Positions 53,414 through 63,983 of a stretch of 64,000 nucleotides of DNA are shown here, piece after piece. This DNA comes from Cladocopium goreaui (lineage: Eukaryota > Sar > Dinophyceae > Suessiales > Symbiodiniaceae): positions 78,501 through 142,500 of the forward strand of contig CAMXCT020001461.1 of NCBI GenBank assembly GCA_947184155.2. Reading direction: 5' to 3'. How positions within the stretch are numbered: position 1 is the first letter of the stretch; each line of letters begins with the position of its first letter. The position numbers and the translations under genes were made by a program. The notes under the pieces are model-generated. The model was given only the letters and a program-made list of their open reading frames with translations, searched no databases and was not told the origin of the DNA.

Positions 53414-53516
53414 TACCCTCTGGAATTCAAACATGGCAATGGAAAATCCCTCAATTATAGATGTGTATGTCAACCTTAGGGGATTTCCTGTTGCCATGTT
53501 TGATTACTGGAGGGTA
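53414..53516. mobile_element. Foldback MITE, family B
   Basis: TA-flanked: CCCTCTGGAATTCAAACATG at the left, CATGTTTGATTACTGGAGGG at the right. It is the most complete B copy. It lies in the intron between PX-like exons 2 and 3. Confidence 0.8.
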
Positions 53517-53892
53517 TTTTTTTGGTTCAAAAACATAAAACAGCTTCTAGTACAAATCCCAATATTTTGATTATTTTGCACCCCCTGAATTGCAATGGTT
53601 TGGTCTCGAAATTGGGTATTGCGAGTGCAATGACTTGGGGCGCCCATACCCAATTTTCAGACACACCCAAATATCACAATCACATTGTTGCTTGTAAACC
53701 TCAAACATATCCCCCCACAATCTCCCCATTACATAATTATATATATATATGTATTTTTGTATACCCATGATATACCCATGATATCACCATTCTATCTCCA
53801 TGATATCTTCAACCATCTTCCCAACAACATCTCCCGAGCTTTCCCCAAATCCCCAAAAAACATATCTCCCCCAAGCAATCTCCACATCTGAG

Positions 53893-54101
53893 GCAGTTAC
53901 CAGACCTACTTCTGCCAGGTGCCCTTCGCCCATCGCCTGCGACCCGTTGGCACCACCTGTCGCCTGGACCGCTGGTGCTCGCGCATGGCCGTGTGCCTCA
54001 GTTCCCGGCTGGTGCCGCCCATCGTGGCGGCGAATGTGCTGCGGGTGCTGGGGGCGCCGGATCTGAAGAGCTGCGAACTGCCAGGCCTGGATGTGGAAAG
54101 G
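53893..54101 (+). CDS. PX-like module, exon 3
   Basis: TCTGAG acceptor and GAAAGG|GTGAAA donor bound SYQTYFCQVPFAHRLRPVGT, TCRLDRWCSRMAVCLSSRLV and PPIVAANVLRVLGAPDLKSC. 'Y..YF...PFAH...P.GTT.RLD.W' continues exon 2 in frame. The 744-bp intron between them holds a family B MITE. The three exons together give about 150 residues, the size of a PX domain. Confidence 0.55.
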
Positions 54102-54261
54102 GTGAAACTTCCTATTTTTGGTGAAATCTATGTGGAATTTCCAATTTTTGATGGTTACAATCATCTGAAACTCCCAGTTTTCATGGTTAAACCATGTGAA
54201 GTCCGCATTTTTTGAAGGTAAGTCCATCAATTTTTGGGTGAGAAAATCAAATTTTTCCCAA

Positions 54262-54342
54262 TACCCTCCAGTCATTGGTAACTGCTATGGAACATGAATG
54301 GATGAACGTGGTGATTTAACTATGTCCAATTACTAGAAGGGT
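54262..54342. mobile_element. Foldback MITE, family A/B relic
   Basis: TACCCTCCAGTCATTGGTAA at the left, CCAATTACTAGAAGGG at the right. Diverged and shortened. Confidence 0.5.
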
Positions 54343-54729
54343 TTTTGTTGCTTTCGATTATTCATCTCATCCCCCTAATGCTAAAGACCCCCCTAGGCAG
54401 TGGGGGGATTCGGCGAAGGGTTGGATCTTGTACCGCAAGTCTGCCCCATGCGCCAGGGGTCACGTTTTGCGATCAGATGTGCTCGGAGGCAGATTCGCAC
54501 GGACCCACCGACCTGCCAACACAGGAGCCATCGATCTATGGATGGGTCCATGTGGGGGTGTGTCAAAATGCATCCATTAGATGGTCATCTGGAAGTCTTG
54601 CGGCTAAACTGGCATTCATGGTAGCTGGTAGCTGGTAGCTAGATGTAGCTAGATGTAGCTAGCAGGGCTTTTCATCATCTCAAAGTCTTCAATCCCAGAT
54701 TCATTGGGCAACTACCGGAACTCCTCATA

Positions 54730-54849
54730 ATGTTCGGATGGTATACAACCTCTGCCGGGGACGAGGACGGCGACGACTCCTCCCTGGATTTGTCGGAGAC
54801 CCGCATCTCGGAAGAGTGGAGTTTGTCCACACGATCAGCAACTGGCTGA
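54730..54849 (+). CDS. Predicted exon, acidic
   Basis: The frame reads MFGWYTTSAGDEDGDDSSLD then LSETRISEEWSLSTRSATG and a stop at 54847. A second frame (RVEFVHTISNWLMATCEKRM) is open from 54738 to 54941, so a join or shift in between is possible. It may continue the PX-like protein. Confidence 0.35.
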   Translation: MFGWYTTSAGDEDGDDSSLDLSETRISEEWSLSTRSATG

Positions 54850-55185
54850 TGGCCACTTGCGAGAAGCGTATGCTGATTGAGGCAAGGCCTGGAACTGCAT
54901 TGGTTACCTTTATTTGTCGTTACATCTGTAAGATCATGTAAGAAGACAGGGCAGGTTTATGAGCCAGTGTTGGTATTGGAGTTAGCCCAAAGGTTGCCAT
55001 TTCCAACGTATTTCAGTTCCAGCACAGCTTCCACAAAACAAAAACGGCAGCAACTTGCGCTGCTGTGACGCCGCACCCTGCACCTGGCAGCAGGCGAGGT
55101 CAGACTGGCTTTCCACAGCTTAAGGCTGTTGGAAATTTGGTCACAGACCATGCACTGCGGAGAAATGCCAGCCACGACCAGGGTA

Positions 55186-55360
55186 ATCATCATCACCATG
55201 GTCATGGTCATGGTCTTGGTCATGGCCATCGTCATCATCGTCATCATTGTCATCATTGTCATCATTGTCATCATTGTCGTCATCGTCGTCGTCGTCGTCA
55301 TCATCATCATCATCATCGTCATCGTCATCGTCATCGTCATCGCCATCGTCATCGTCAGTT
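55186..55360. repeat. (CAT/CGT)n trinucleotide array
   Basis: CATCGTCATCATTGTCATC-type triplets cover about 170 bp. All frames are open and code for homopolymers (Asp on the - strand; Ser, His or Ile/Val on +). Confidence 0.95.
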
Positions 55361-55562
55361 TTTTTGTCTTGTCCACCCATGAGCCTTGACTACCTACTCT
55401 ATCAGTGCAGAGGGGGAGATTCTAAGGTTTGAGCTGGAGATTTTCGAGATGGGGCGACATTTTGTACCCAAACTCCCACTTCTGACTTTTGTCTTCTGAC
55501 TGCAATTTTATGCACACATTGAGTCACTTATTCTCTGGAGCAAGGCCATAGGCTGACATAAG

Positions 55563-55667
55563 GCGCTGGAGAACACCGCAGCGTTCTGCTTCAGTTGCTG
55601 CTTTCGCCATGCCGTCAGAACAGAGCTGGAAAGATGATCCAACCTTGTGTCACAAGATGAAAGTCAG
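55563..55667 (+). CDS. Predicted exon
   Basis: CATAAG acceptor and AGTCAG|GTGCGC donor bound RWRTPQRSASVAAFAMPSEQ then SWKDDPTLCHKMK. Confidence 0.4.
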
Positions 55668-55843
55668 GTGCGCATATGATTCATATGATCGAAAACATTT
55701 GTGCGTGGGATTCTTCACACCCACAACTTCGATGTTTTCTGTTTGAATGTTTGTTGGGTCTTACAGCAATCACCCAGAATGATGTTTGATATCACTTCAC
55801 TCGTGCTTTCTTCTGGGCCTCGCCTCACTTCTCGTACCTCGCC

Positions 55844-56020
55844 ATGGTGAAAGTCCGCCGGGTCTATGTGGTGACCTCTAACCCCGAGCGCGTCCCGGAG
55901 TTCCAACGACTCCTGCAGCTCTACGGCATCGAGGTGTGTCATGCCAGCCCCTTCGGCTACCGCACCAAACGCGATGGGCCCCAAGCGCTACTGCCCTTGG
56001 CTGAGACGCTGGGGACATGC
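55844..56020 (+). CDS. First exon, HAM1/ITPA-like nucleotide pyrophosphatase
   Basis: An ATG in good context (CGCCATGG) opens VRRVYVVTSNPERVPEFQRL then LQLYGIEVCHASPFGYRTKR and LLPLAETLGT. '[VI]Y[VF][VI]T.N..K..EFQ..L' at the very N-terminus is the hallmark of the HAM1/ITPA family, which hydrolyses ITP, XTP and related non-canonical nucleotides. Here Ser replaces the usual Gly before Asn. The donor is not resolved (ACAT|GCAGAA at 56018 would be a GC type). Downstream exons were not identified. Confidence 0.5.
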
Positions 56021-56135
56021 AGAAAGCATATCTGGATGGAGCTGGGAATATCTCATACATATATATATATATATAAATAGTAAATTATACATATGATTTT
56101 GATTTTATGTATACAAATATATACACATATGATTA

Positions 56136-56304
56136 AGGCCGGGGGTGCTGCCCAGAGGTTTATCATGTCACCAACTCTTAAGTTTGTTTAGGGTTTGTTT
56201 GGGGTTTGTTTAGGGTTTGTTTAGGGTTTATCTACGGTTTTATTTAGGATTTGTATTTTTATTTTTATATACCACGGTTTCAATGAGATTTTACTTTCAA
56301 GGGG
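56136..56304. repeat. Interspersed repeat with degenerate TTTAGGG tract, copy 2
   Basis: GCCGGGGGTGCTGCCCAGAGG, then ATCATGTCACCAACT, then four GTTTAGGGTTTG-type heptad pairs, then ACCACGGTTTCAATGA and ACTTTCAAGG. It matches 35230-35400 end to end. Confidence 0.8.
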
Positions 56305-56586
56305 CAGACCAGATGCAGACGCACCCTGCAAGCCCGATTTCAAGAGCAAGCCACTAGTAGCTAGCGTATGCTGTACATTCTTGGATATCCCCATTTGACA
56401 ATGGCTTTGCCATGTGGTCGGCCCACTTCAAGGCTCACCCGTACTCAGGGTGGAGAAGGATTGCGGCCCCAGCTGGACGCAAAGATGGATGACCGCAAGC
56501 CCCATCAACTGGTGGCGTTGGAACCGGCCTTCGTAACTACCTGCCCGTTGGCACTGCTGAGCTGCAAAAGCATGATGTGAAACACT

Positions 56587-56695
56587 GAGACAACTTAATC
56601 GTATGTATATATATATACACATACATACATACATACATACATACATGCATGCATGCATGCATGCATGCATGCATGCATGCATGCATGCATGCATG
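56587..56695. repeat. (CATA)n(CATG)n microsatellite
   Basis: Pure ACATACAT turns into pure GCATGCAT at about 56645. The second part is self-complementary. Confidence 0.95.
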
Positions 56696-57218
56696 TTTTA
56701 CTGGGTTTTACCATGTTTTTAGGGGATTGCCAGGGTTTTATTGGATTTGCCATGGTTTTACTGAGGTTTCCCATTGCTTTACAAGGGTCTTGCCGGGATT
56801 TACCATTTTTTTATTGGGATTTACCATGGTTTTGCTGGGGTTTACAATGGTTTTACTATAGTTTGGCGGGGATTGACCATTGTTTTATTGGGATTTGCCA
56901 TAGCTCTACTTGGGTTCACCATGGTCTTACCATGGTTTTGGTGAGATTTACCACAATTTTACTAGGATTTACAATGGTTTTACTTGGATTTACGTTGGTT
57001 TTACTGGGATTTACCGTGGTTTTACTGGGGCTTACCATGGTTTTCCTGTGATTTACCATGCCTGGTTGATTACGGTAGATTTCTCACCAATTCCATATAT
57101 AATGAATATTTTTTTCACAAGTGACCGGCTGAATATTTTGTTTTTTAATTTCTGAAAACTTTATCTGGGATTTACCATTATTGGGTTTTACTATTGTTCT
57201 ACTGGTATTTACCATCGC
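56696..57218. repeat. Degenerate GGGATTTACCATGGTTTTACT array
   Basis: About 20 imperfect units of 20-24 bp ([TG]GGATTTACCATGGTTTTACT) are interrupted at 57070-57160. The open frame through it is a repeat artefact. Confidence 0.85.
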
Positions 57219-57235
57219 TGGTGAATTACCTCCAG

Positions 57236-57357
57236 GCCACTGCTGCGGAAGTGGATGGTTTGGACCTGGGCCCCGCAAAGGCTGCCAAACTGGTGCTCAA
57301 AGACGAGGCGGGGAGCAGCGTATATTCATTCTTGAAATGGCCGCAAAAAATCGTCAG
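57236..57357 (+). CDS. Predicted exon
   Basis: CCTCCAG acceptor and CGTCAG|GCAAGC (GC-type donor) bound ATAAEVDGLDLGPAKAAKLV, LKDEAGSSVYSFLKWPQKIV. GC-rich with good codon texture. It may be the next exon of the gene starting at 55844, but I cannot place it in the HAM1 fold. Confidence 0.45.
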
Positions 57358-57750
57358 GCAAGCGCCGCATTCATGCACTTGTGCCCAAATCCTTTGAGCA
57401 CTTGTGCCTACACGGTGCCAGGAGCGGCAACACTTTGCAGCTGAATCGCGAGCAGACCAGTATTTCAGCTACATCTTTAGCGTCAAGACGCCAAATGTGC
57501 GGGGCCAGGCCACAGCGATGGCAGAACATAGTCAGGAATCTTGGAATGTTCGGTTGTCCGCTTTTTTTAAATAGGAATTCCGGGGCCGCAAGTGCGCGAT
57601 GTAAAGCCTTTCTCCAAAGTGAATATCGTTACCATCAAAATTCTTGGTTCCACGCATAGCGAGAAGCCATGCCTTGCACTTTGCCTCCGCCTTCTCAGTT
57701 TCAAGTCAGACCCCCTATCCGCCCCTGCATGCACCGACGCCTTATTTCAG

Positions 57751-57987
57751 GCAGCAGCGCGAAACCCCAGTGACAGGGAAGCCTTCAACGCTATGCTGCT
57801 CCTGACGGAACTCAGCCACCCTGCGTACGACGCCCCGAAGAAGTTTTCCGGCGCGTACGTGCTAGAGGCATTGCGGCAGCACCGCAAGGCGCGGACACAC
57901 ATCCGATCATCTCATATCTGGCTCCTATCCCACTGGGAGACCTGGGTGGAGGTCTACGGCAGCATTGTGTCTTGTCTCGAAACTTGA
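57751..57987 (+). CDS. Predicted terminal exon, unknown protein
   Basis: ATTTCAG acceptor, phase 0, then AAARNPSDREAFNAMLLLTE, LSHPAYDAPKKFSGAYVLEA and LRQHRKARTHIRSSHIWLLS to a stop at 57985-57987 (78 codons). The frame is also open upstream of the acceptor (FKSDPLSAPACTDALFQ), so the exon may be longer. Helical and basic. Unrecognised. Confidence 0.45.
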   Translation, partial: AAARNPSDREAFNAMLLLTELSHPAYDAPKKFSGAYVLEALRQHRKARTHIRSSHIWLLSHWETWVEVYGSIVSCLET

Positions 57988-57989
57988 TC

Positions 57990-60930
57990 TCCCTCTCGAC
58001 ATTTGAGCTCCTGCTGGAGCGCGCGAGGTTCGCAAGATGATGCAAGAGCCAGCGGTGATGGCCTCAGGAGGTGTTGACGGCGTAATGTCCTAAATGACCA
58101 GATTCATGATTCAGGCACCACCGGGATGGGACAACTACGTCCAGGCTTGGCGCATTGTCCCATGAAACAATTGCACACGAAAAAACGCCCGCTTCACAGG
58201 CCCAAGCGCTTTTGGTGCACACACGCCTCTTCCGACAAAAGCAGCGGAAGAAGCGGGCTAGCGCCTCAGACCTTGGGGTAGCCCCTCGGGTTCTGAAAGC
58301 ATGAACCTAGGCACGGAAGGCGTGGAAGCTTCAGCAAGTCCTGGCCTTAGCCGCGAAATGATTCTTCACTTTGGGGATGGGGTGCCCAATTACACGACCG
58401 AATAACTGGCTTGAAACTGGGTGGCCTTGAAAAGACAAGGCAATTGGGCGCTACTTTGAGGCGAACGGTGCCTTGCAAACTCTCAGTCATCTGTCAATCA
58501 CTGGTTGGTAGTTGCAAACACGCTTGTTTCCACCCATTTCAACCCTGACAACGGGATGATCAATCTCATCCGACATTCCGACATGCCCTAACTAGAATGA
58601 GAACCAGCCCAAATATATATATATATATACTGTCAGAATTGGTTACACAATTGCTCAAATAAAAGCGGGAACTATCATAAACACCAAGCATTGACATAAA
58701 CCGCGAAGCGCACAGGGCCCGCTGTCCGGTGCATTTGCGCACTTGCTGATGTTGGACAGGCGTTTGGGCTGGTAGGATGCCAGCGTCACGAGCAGTCCGT
58801 TTTCTCATCAACTGCGTGGCATTGGTCACCTCTTATTTCAACTTGTGGTGCAGAATTAGTGAAAAGTGAATCCAAAAGATTTGTAATTCCTTTGGTGTTT
58901 TGCAGGTCATGCTGAGACTCCAGCACTGGAGGGAGCGATATCAACCTTTCTTTTTGGGGTACGGATTTACGCCTGGCAACCCAAAGGTTCCAATCCCAGA
59001 CAGTGAAAAGTAAAAGCTGCATAGACTTGAAAGATTTGGAAGTCAAGCGCGGGTTTTCCTATATTTTTCCGAATATGGCATTTCTATCATTTCTATTTCT
59101 CACTTCAGTTGTAGCCTGACAGGGTGCAAATCGGTACCCCCTGCAGCCCTGAAGATGCAACAAGAGTTGCACGGAGCAGCGGCTCCTTTGAAATGGTCCC
59201 ACTCGATTTGACAGCGAAAAAGCCTCACCAAGTTGTTCAAAACTTCCAAAGTTTTTGATCAGCCGGGTCGTCTGGTGGTTGAAGCAAAGAATCTCCGCCT
59301 GATAGGCAACTCTTCTCAAACATGCAGCCACGAAGCCAGGACTCCGGCGATGCCAGAGCAATTGGATCTGCTTTTGTGGTGGCAGAAATCCATTCCTATA
59401 TATATGGTTATTGCTGTATGTTGTTTGATGGCTATTCGCCCACACAGGAATGGATCCTTGGAAAAAGACCGCAGAAACCGGTGGTTGGAAGCTGGATACT
59501 TGCTAAAAATGGTTGAACGGTTGAACTGATGCATATATATATATATTTCCACCGCTGGCTTTTCAACAGATAGGCGGCCGAATGAAATTTCCGCATGTCA
59601 ATTCACCTGCACAGGATAGCTGACTGCCCTGCGGTGCGAAGACCTTGGTTGCACTGCTGGCCTGGCACTCAAACGGTTGGTGCTGCGATTTTGCACCTGC
59701 ATGTAGGATATTGGTTGCAATTGGAATGCTTAATGCCATTGCAGAGCACACTGATCCAACATGATCACAGGACGCTTTTTCGGGTTTATCATTGCTTTTA
59801 TAATGGCTTGCTGTATGATCTGTAAGCGGCTTACCCAAGGGTAAGGCTGAAGGGGCACCAGTGACGACATGGCCACTTTCAAGGCGCTGCCGTGCAGCCT
59901 GATGCGGTCTGCTTAGCCAACGCCGGGGACAGCCCCTTGGGGAACCGAAGGGACCCGCTTGAGCCCATGTTGGGCCACACATGGGCTAAGTTAGGCTCAC
60001 GTTGGGCCACTTGGATTTTTTAGGCTCATGTTAGGCTATGTTCTACTCATCTTGGGCAAACAACTCTTTCGGTGCAGGATCTACATACTATATAGCATCA
60101 ATGCCAAACTATTGCTTGATGTACCAGAACTGACTGGTGTTTGCCAATGAATGGCACTACCACAACAGTTCCAGTTGAAGATGGTTGAAGTCTTCCGAAA
60201 GCACGCTACTTGTTAACAGTGGAACTTAGTTATCATACCCATGGGAATGTGGTGTTTCAAGAACTTCTCAACAAAACATACAAAACTTTACACAACACTT
60301 TTGTAATTAAACACAGGTAACAGTTTGGACATCTCCCAACCGGTAGTTTCATGCACGCCTGCAATCATTCCTACTTGACCCTGTTTGATCGTCAAAGTGA
60401 AACGAATGTATCAGTTGAATTTGTTTCGGAAGGACATGGAGTCTCGCACATACATTCAAGATTTACACCCTTGGGAAGCGACATCATGAATTCTCTCATA
60501 CTTGGGTGCCAAAGCAGCATAGAATGAACTTCGTGGCTGTTCCAGGATAAGAACCAGCCATCGCTTGGATGACCCACATAAGAAGGCGCGTCCTGACAGC
60601 ATGTTATTTCAACAGGAGATCGCTATAGATAGTATACCGTCATGTGGCTTAACTACAAATCCACTAATCTCGTCTAACAGCACCATGTTTATATGGCCAA
60701 GATGGATCTGATATGCAACATATATACTAACGCTCGGTTTAAGTCGTATCAGTTTCTGAAAGTCGTATCGGGAGGCCGTGCGCCTGGAAAAAGTTCAATT
60801 TTGGCATCATCACAACTTTTAGTAACTGAACGATTTCATTCTTTTGGGGCCGTGCGCATGGAAAAAGTTCAATCTTTGTATTGCGTTGATTTTTAAAACA
60901 TGTATTTGACTATTCTTTCAAGGGGCAAAC
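57990..60930. other. No gene supported
   Basis: Moderate-GC DNA with scattered open frames on both strands, the longest on the - strand (59059-59445 and 59563-59982). None shows a motif or splice-bounded exon texture. A 26-bp near-repeat (GTGCGC[CA]TGGAAAAAGTTC) occurs at 60778 and 60852. Confidence 0.35.
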
Positions 60931-60934
60931 GCTG

Positions 60935-61060
60935 GTTGCTGCTTGCTTGCTGCTTGCTTGCTGCTTGCTTGCTGCTTGCTTGCTGCTTGCTTGCTGCTTG
61001 CCGGCTGCTGCTTGCCGGCTGCTGCTTGCCGGCTGCTGCTTGCTTGCCTGCTTGCTTGAG
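60935..61060. repeat. (GCTTGCT) / (GCCGGCTGCTGCTT) tandem repeat
   Basis: GCTTGCTGCTT units pass into GCCGGCTGCTGCTT units. The open frames (poly-Leu/Cys/Ala and Gln/Ser) are artefacts. Confidence 0.95.
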
Positions 61061-61781
61061 GTACGGGCGGGAGACACCAGCAGAGAGAGGGAATGTTTCC
61101 CTCATGAGCGAAGGGTAGCCTTGGGGCGTGCAGCTGGCCAGTGGCGCCAAACAATTTGGCGCCAGATGCGTTTGCATTGCAAGTTTGCCTGGTGTCGCGA
61201 TGCTCGCACGTGCCCTTTGCTGGAAATTGCATGTTTTTTGGCGCATAAATGCAATCTTTTCAGCGCCCTTTAGACTGGGAGGAGGAAGGCTTTACGCCCG
61301 ATGCCGACCACATTTTGACATGGTGCAGTGCTGCTCGGACTTGTCGGTCCAATCGGCCCCTGGCATCTGTCGATGCACTTTGCAGGGGCCCTTTGTTCTG
61401 ATGGTTCGGAATTGTTTGCTTATAATTTATGTAAGACTTTTATATTGGATTCCAACCAACGTTTAAAGCCATCACAAGAAACCAACAAATGGTGTTGCGA
61501 CAAACCTTGCAGCTTTTTTTAAATTTTTGACTTAATTACTGAAATCGACCCTTCCCTGAGTCAAGGCACCAGGAAACAACGTCGCACTTCCGAGCCATCC
61601 GCTTTGCAAAAAAATAGTCCGGGCAGCGCAAGCCCCTGCCACAGGCATGGTCACAGCATGTAAGCCCTTGTCCCTTGTCTGATCGATTTCTTTTTCCCCA
61701 CATCTTTGTGTGGGGTTCTTGTTTTTGATTCTGTATCCGTCCGGCCTCCGTCACGCCACCTCCGCCGCCTCTTTGTCACAC

Positions 61782-61977
61782 ACCATCTTTCGCACACAAC
61801 TTTGTCACACACCATCTTTCACACACACAACTTTGTCACACACCATCTTTCACACACAACTTTGTCACACACCATCTTTCACACACAACTTTGTCACACA
61901 TCATCTTTCACACAACTTTGTCACACACCATCTTTCACACACAACTTTGTCACACACTCTCTTTCACGCGCAACTTG
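61782..61977. repeat. 33-bp tandem repeat (CACCATCTTTCACACACAAC)
   Basis: Six units of CTTTGTCACACACCATCTTT plus CACACACAA, one shortened by 7 bp, end next to a GTGGCAGGCGTGGCACTT core at 61997, the same word as in the 16.4-17.3 kb array. Confidence 0.9.
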
Positions 61978-62149
61978 TGACGCCGCGGCACTTTGCGTGG
62001 CAGGCGTGGCACTTGGCGACAAAATCAAACATATGCACCATCTTGCAGGATCTCTTCTCAAATGAAAAAACTTGAATTTTGTAGGTCTGTTGAGTCTGTT
62101 GGTCTGTGACTTCTCTTGTGTCACAATAAGGATCACTACAAAATGCAAA

Positions 62150-62745
62150 CGCTAAAAAACGAGGCGTTCCAATTCGATCAGTGGGATCTACTTAAACATC
62201 ACCACAAAAATGAAGGGCCTGTTCTCAAATCCCTTCGTTTTTTTAGTAACCCTTTATCCAGGCTGGGTTGCGCTTTTGTAGCGTTTTTTTTTTAAAGCCG
62301 TAGCACGAATGATGCACCATCAATTATCTTGATTCTATCACAGATTGCTGGAGCAAGTAGGTTGATCACCGATGGCCCGATGCATCTCCGCGAAAACAAC
62401 GACTTGAGAACAGAGTTTATGAGGTCTAAAAAGATAAAAATATCTAATGTTTATAAAAAAGACATGATATAACGATCGGCCATTCAGGATTGAGACATCT
62501 CTTAGTGCAGAAAGATCAATGGATGCAATAAAGAAGGAAAAATCGAACGAAGAGGTTACACACCTACAGTAGATCCACTGTTTATGTAAATATCAACATA
62601 CATATATATATATATATTTATTTATTTTTTTGGTTTATTTATTTATTTATTTATTTATATGTGTATGCCTCTACGATCTAGCTATGCCTATCTGTAAAAA
62701 TCTAGACCCCTTAAATTGGACCCACCCTGATCTGATTCACATCGA
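62150..62745. other. No gene seen
   Basis: AT-rich DNA with a (TTTA)n run at 62611-62658. No coding texture. Confidence 0.4.
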
Positions 62746-62750
62746 AGGAG

Positions 62751-62933
62751 ATGGTTGTCGGCACGGTGCTGGAGCTTCAGCGCCTGCGGCGAGTCAAGAA
62801 GCTGCTGTCAGCAGCCGCTCGCCAAGCCCTCGCTTTGCGGAGGGGACCGCCAACGCCGGCAGGCGTGGCCCAGGAGGATTGCCCAGCACGTAAGGGCACT
62901 CCTGGGTCGGGTGAGGCAGCTGGACCAAGCTGA
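62751..62933 (+). CDS. Short coding region, basic helix
   Basis: An ATG opens VVGTVLELQRLRRVKKLLSA then AARQALALRRGPPTPAGVAQ and continues to a stop at 62931-62933. GC is far above the flanks. Near the 3' end another frame reads WPRRIAQHVRALLGRVRQLD, also helical, so an alternative junction or a frameshift around 62850 is possible. Unrecognised. Confidence 0.4.
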   Translation: MVVGTVLELQRLRRVKKLLSAAARQALALRRGPPTPAGVAQEDCPARKGTPGSGEAAGPS

Positions 62934-63937
62934 CCAATCCTGAGGCCAGGGAGTGGGGCTGGGGCCCGGAATGCGCACGAGCACTCACTTAATTTTTGGC
63001 GAAGGGCAACTTTCCATCTTCCACGTAACGAGATTTCAAACCGTTAAAATTATAAGCATTGGTGTGCAACTTCAAGACTAGGCATTCGAAATTCCTATTT
63101 GGCAAGACTAGTTGTATATATTAAAAGCCCGTCTTTACATCCTGGACACCCCGAAAACATTGACTGTACACCATGATATAGATCGAAGGATGTAGTGGCC
63201 ATTCCACTTCGCTAAAGATTGCGTCCCCAATTCCCATCCACTGGCCTATTCACACGGCACATTCCCGCACGGTTTCCCCCGTCAGGAGAAGAAAAGGGCC
63301 GAGACTGAGCACTGAGGACGGCTTTGGGAACCGACGTGGGGTCTCTGGGTCTATCCGCATAGTATCTGTATGTGTGTGTGTATGAGGTATGAGTGCATCT
63401 CCGTGTATGTGCACCCGTAGGATCATCGATATATTTGACATTCTGTGTCTTTTATTGCTCCGTCTGTTTACGTAAATTGAAATCTGATTATGTATGATAT
63501 ATATATATATAGAAAAATAGAGAAAGAAACCAATAAGTTCTTCAAAGGTCTTAAAACATAGTATATATATATATGCATGTGCATGTATGTATATCAACCG
63601 ATCTGATACTACCAGCCCACGAATCAGAATTCCGCTACCTCAGCACCATCATGGCACCACGTAGACCTCAGAAATCACGAAAGAGCCCCCATCGCTATAC
63701 AATCCCAGAGAAGATGTGTGATATTATACTATGCACCGATCCAAAGATGATGAAGATATAGAGAGAGAGAGAGAGCGGCGAGAGAATGAGAATGCGTCCT
63801 TACATGAATGCACGCATATAAACATCTTGTAATGATACCGGACGACGGAAATTTTCAAAAAGAAAGTCGAATGACCATATCGCCCTGCCAACGCGCCCCG
63901 CCGCAGGAAGACCGCAGTACAGAAGTCGCCGCACAGG

Positions 63938-63983
63938 CCCCCCTCCCACCGGACGAGCACAAAGCCGTCCGGTGGGAGGGGGG
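63938..63983. repeat. Perfect 18-bp GC-rich hairpin
   Basis: CCCCCCTCCCACCGGACG (63938-63955), a 10-nt loop, and its exact complement (63966-63983) form a strong stem at the very end of the window. Confidence 0.9.

Noticed and set aside
55186-55376. Open frames coding for Asp, His, Ser or Ile/Val runs
   Set aside because: Pure trinucleotide microsatellite; every frame on both strands is open.
56653-57051. 132-codon open frame rich in Phe/Val/Leu/Gly
   Set aside because: It is a translation of the GGGATTTACCATGGTTTTACT array.
59059-59445. 128-codon - strand open frame
   Set aside because: No motif or splice-bounded texture, and opposite to the strand of all convincing exons. Not excluded, but not supported.
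59563-59982. 139-codon - strand open frame
   Set aside because: Composition is not clearly coding, and the + strand is open in places too; no recognisable family.
60893-61273. Poly-Leu/Cys and Gln/Ser open frames
   Set aside because: Produced by the GCTTGCT tandem repeat.
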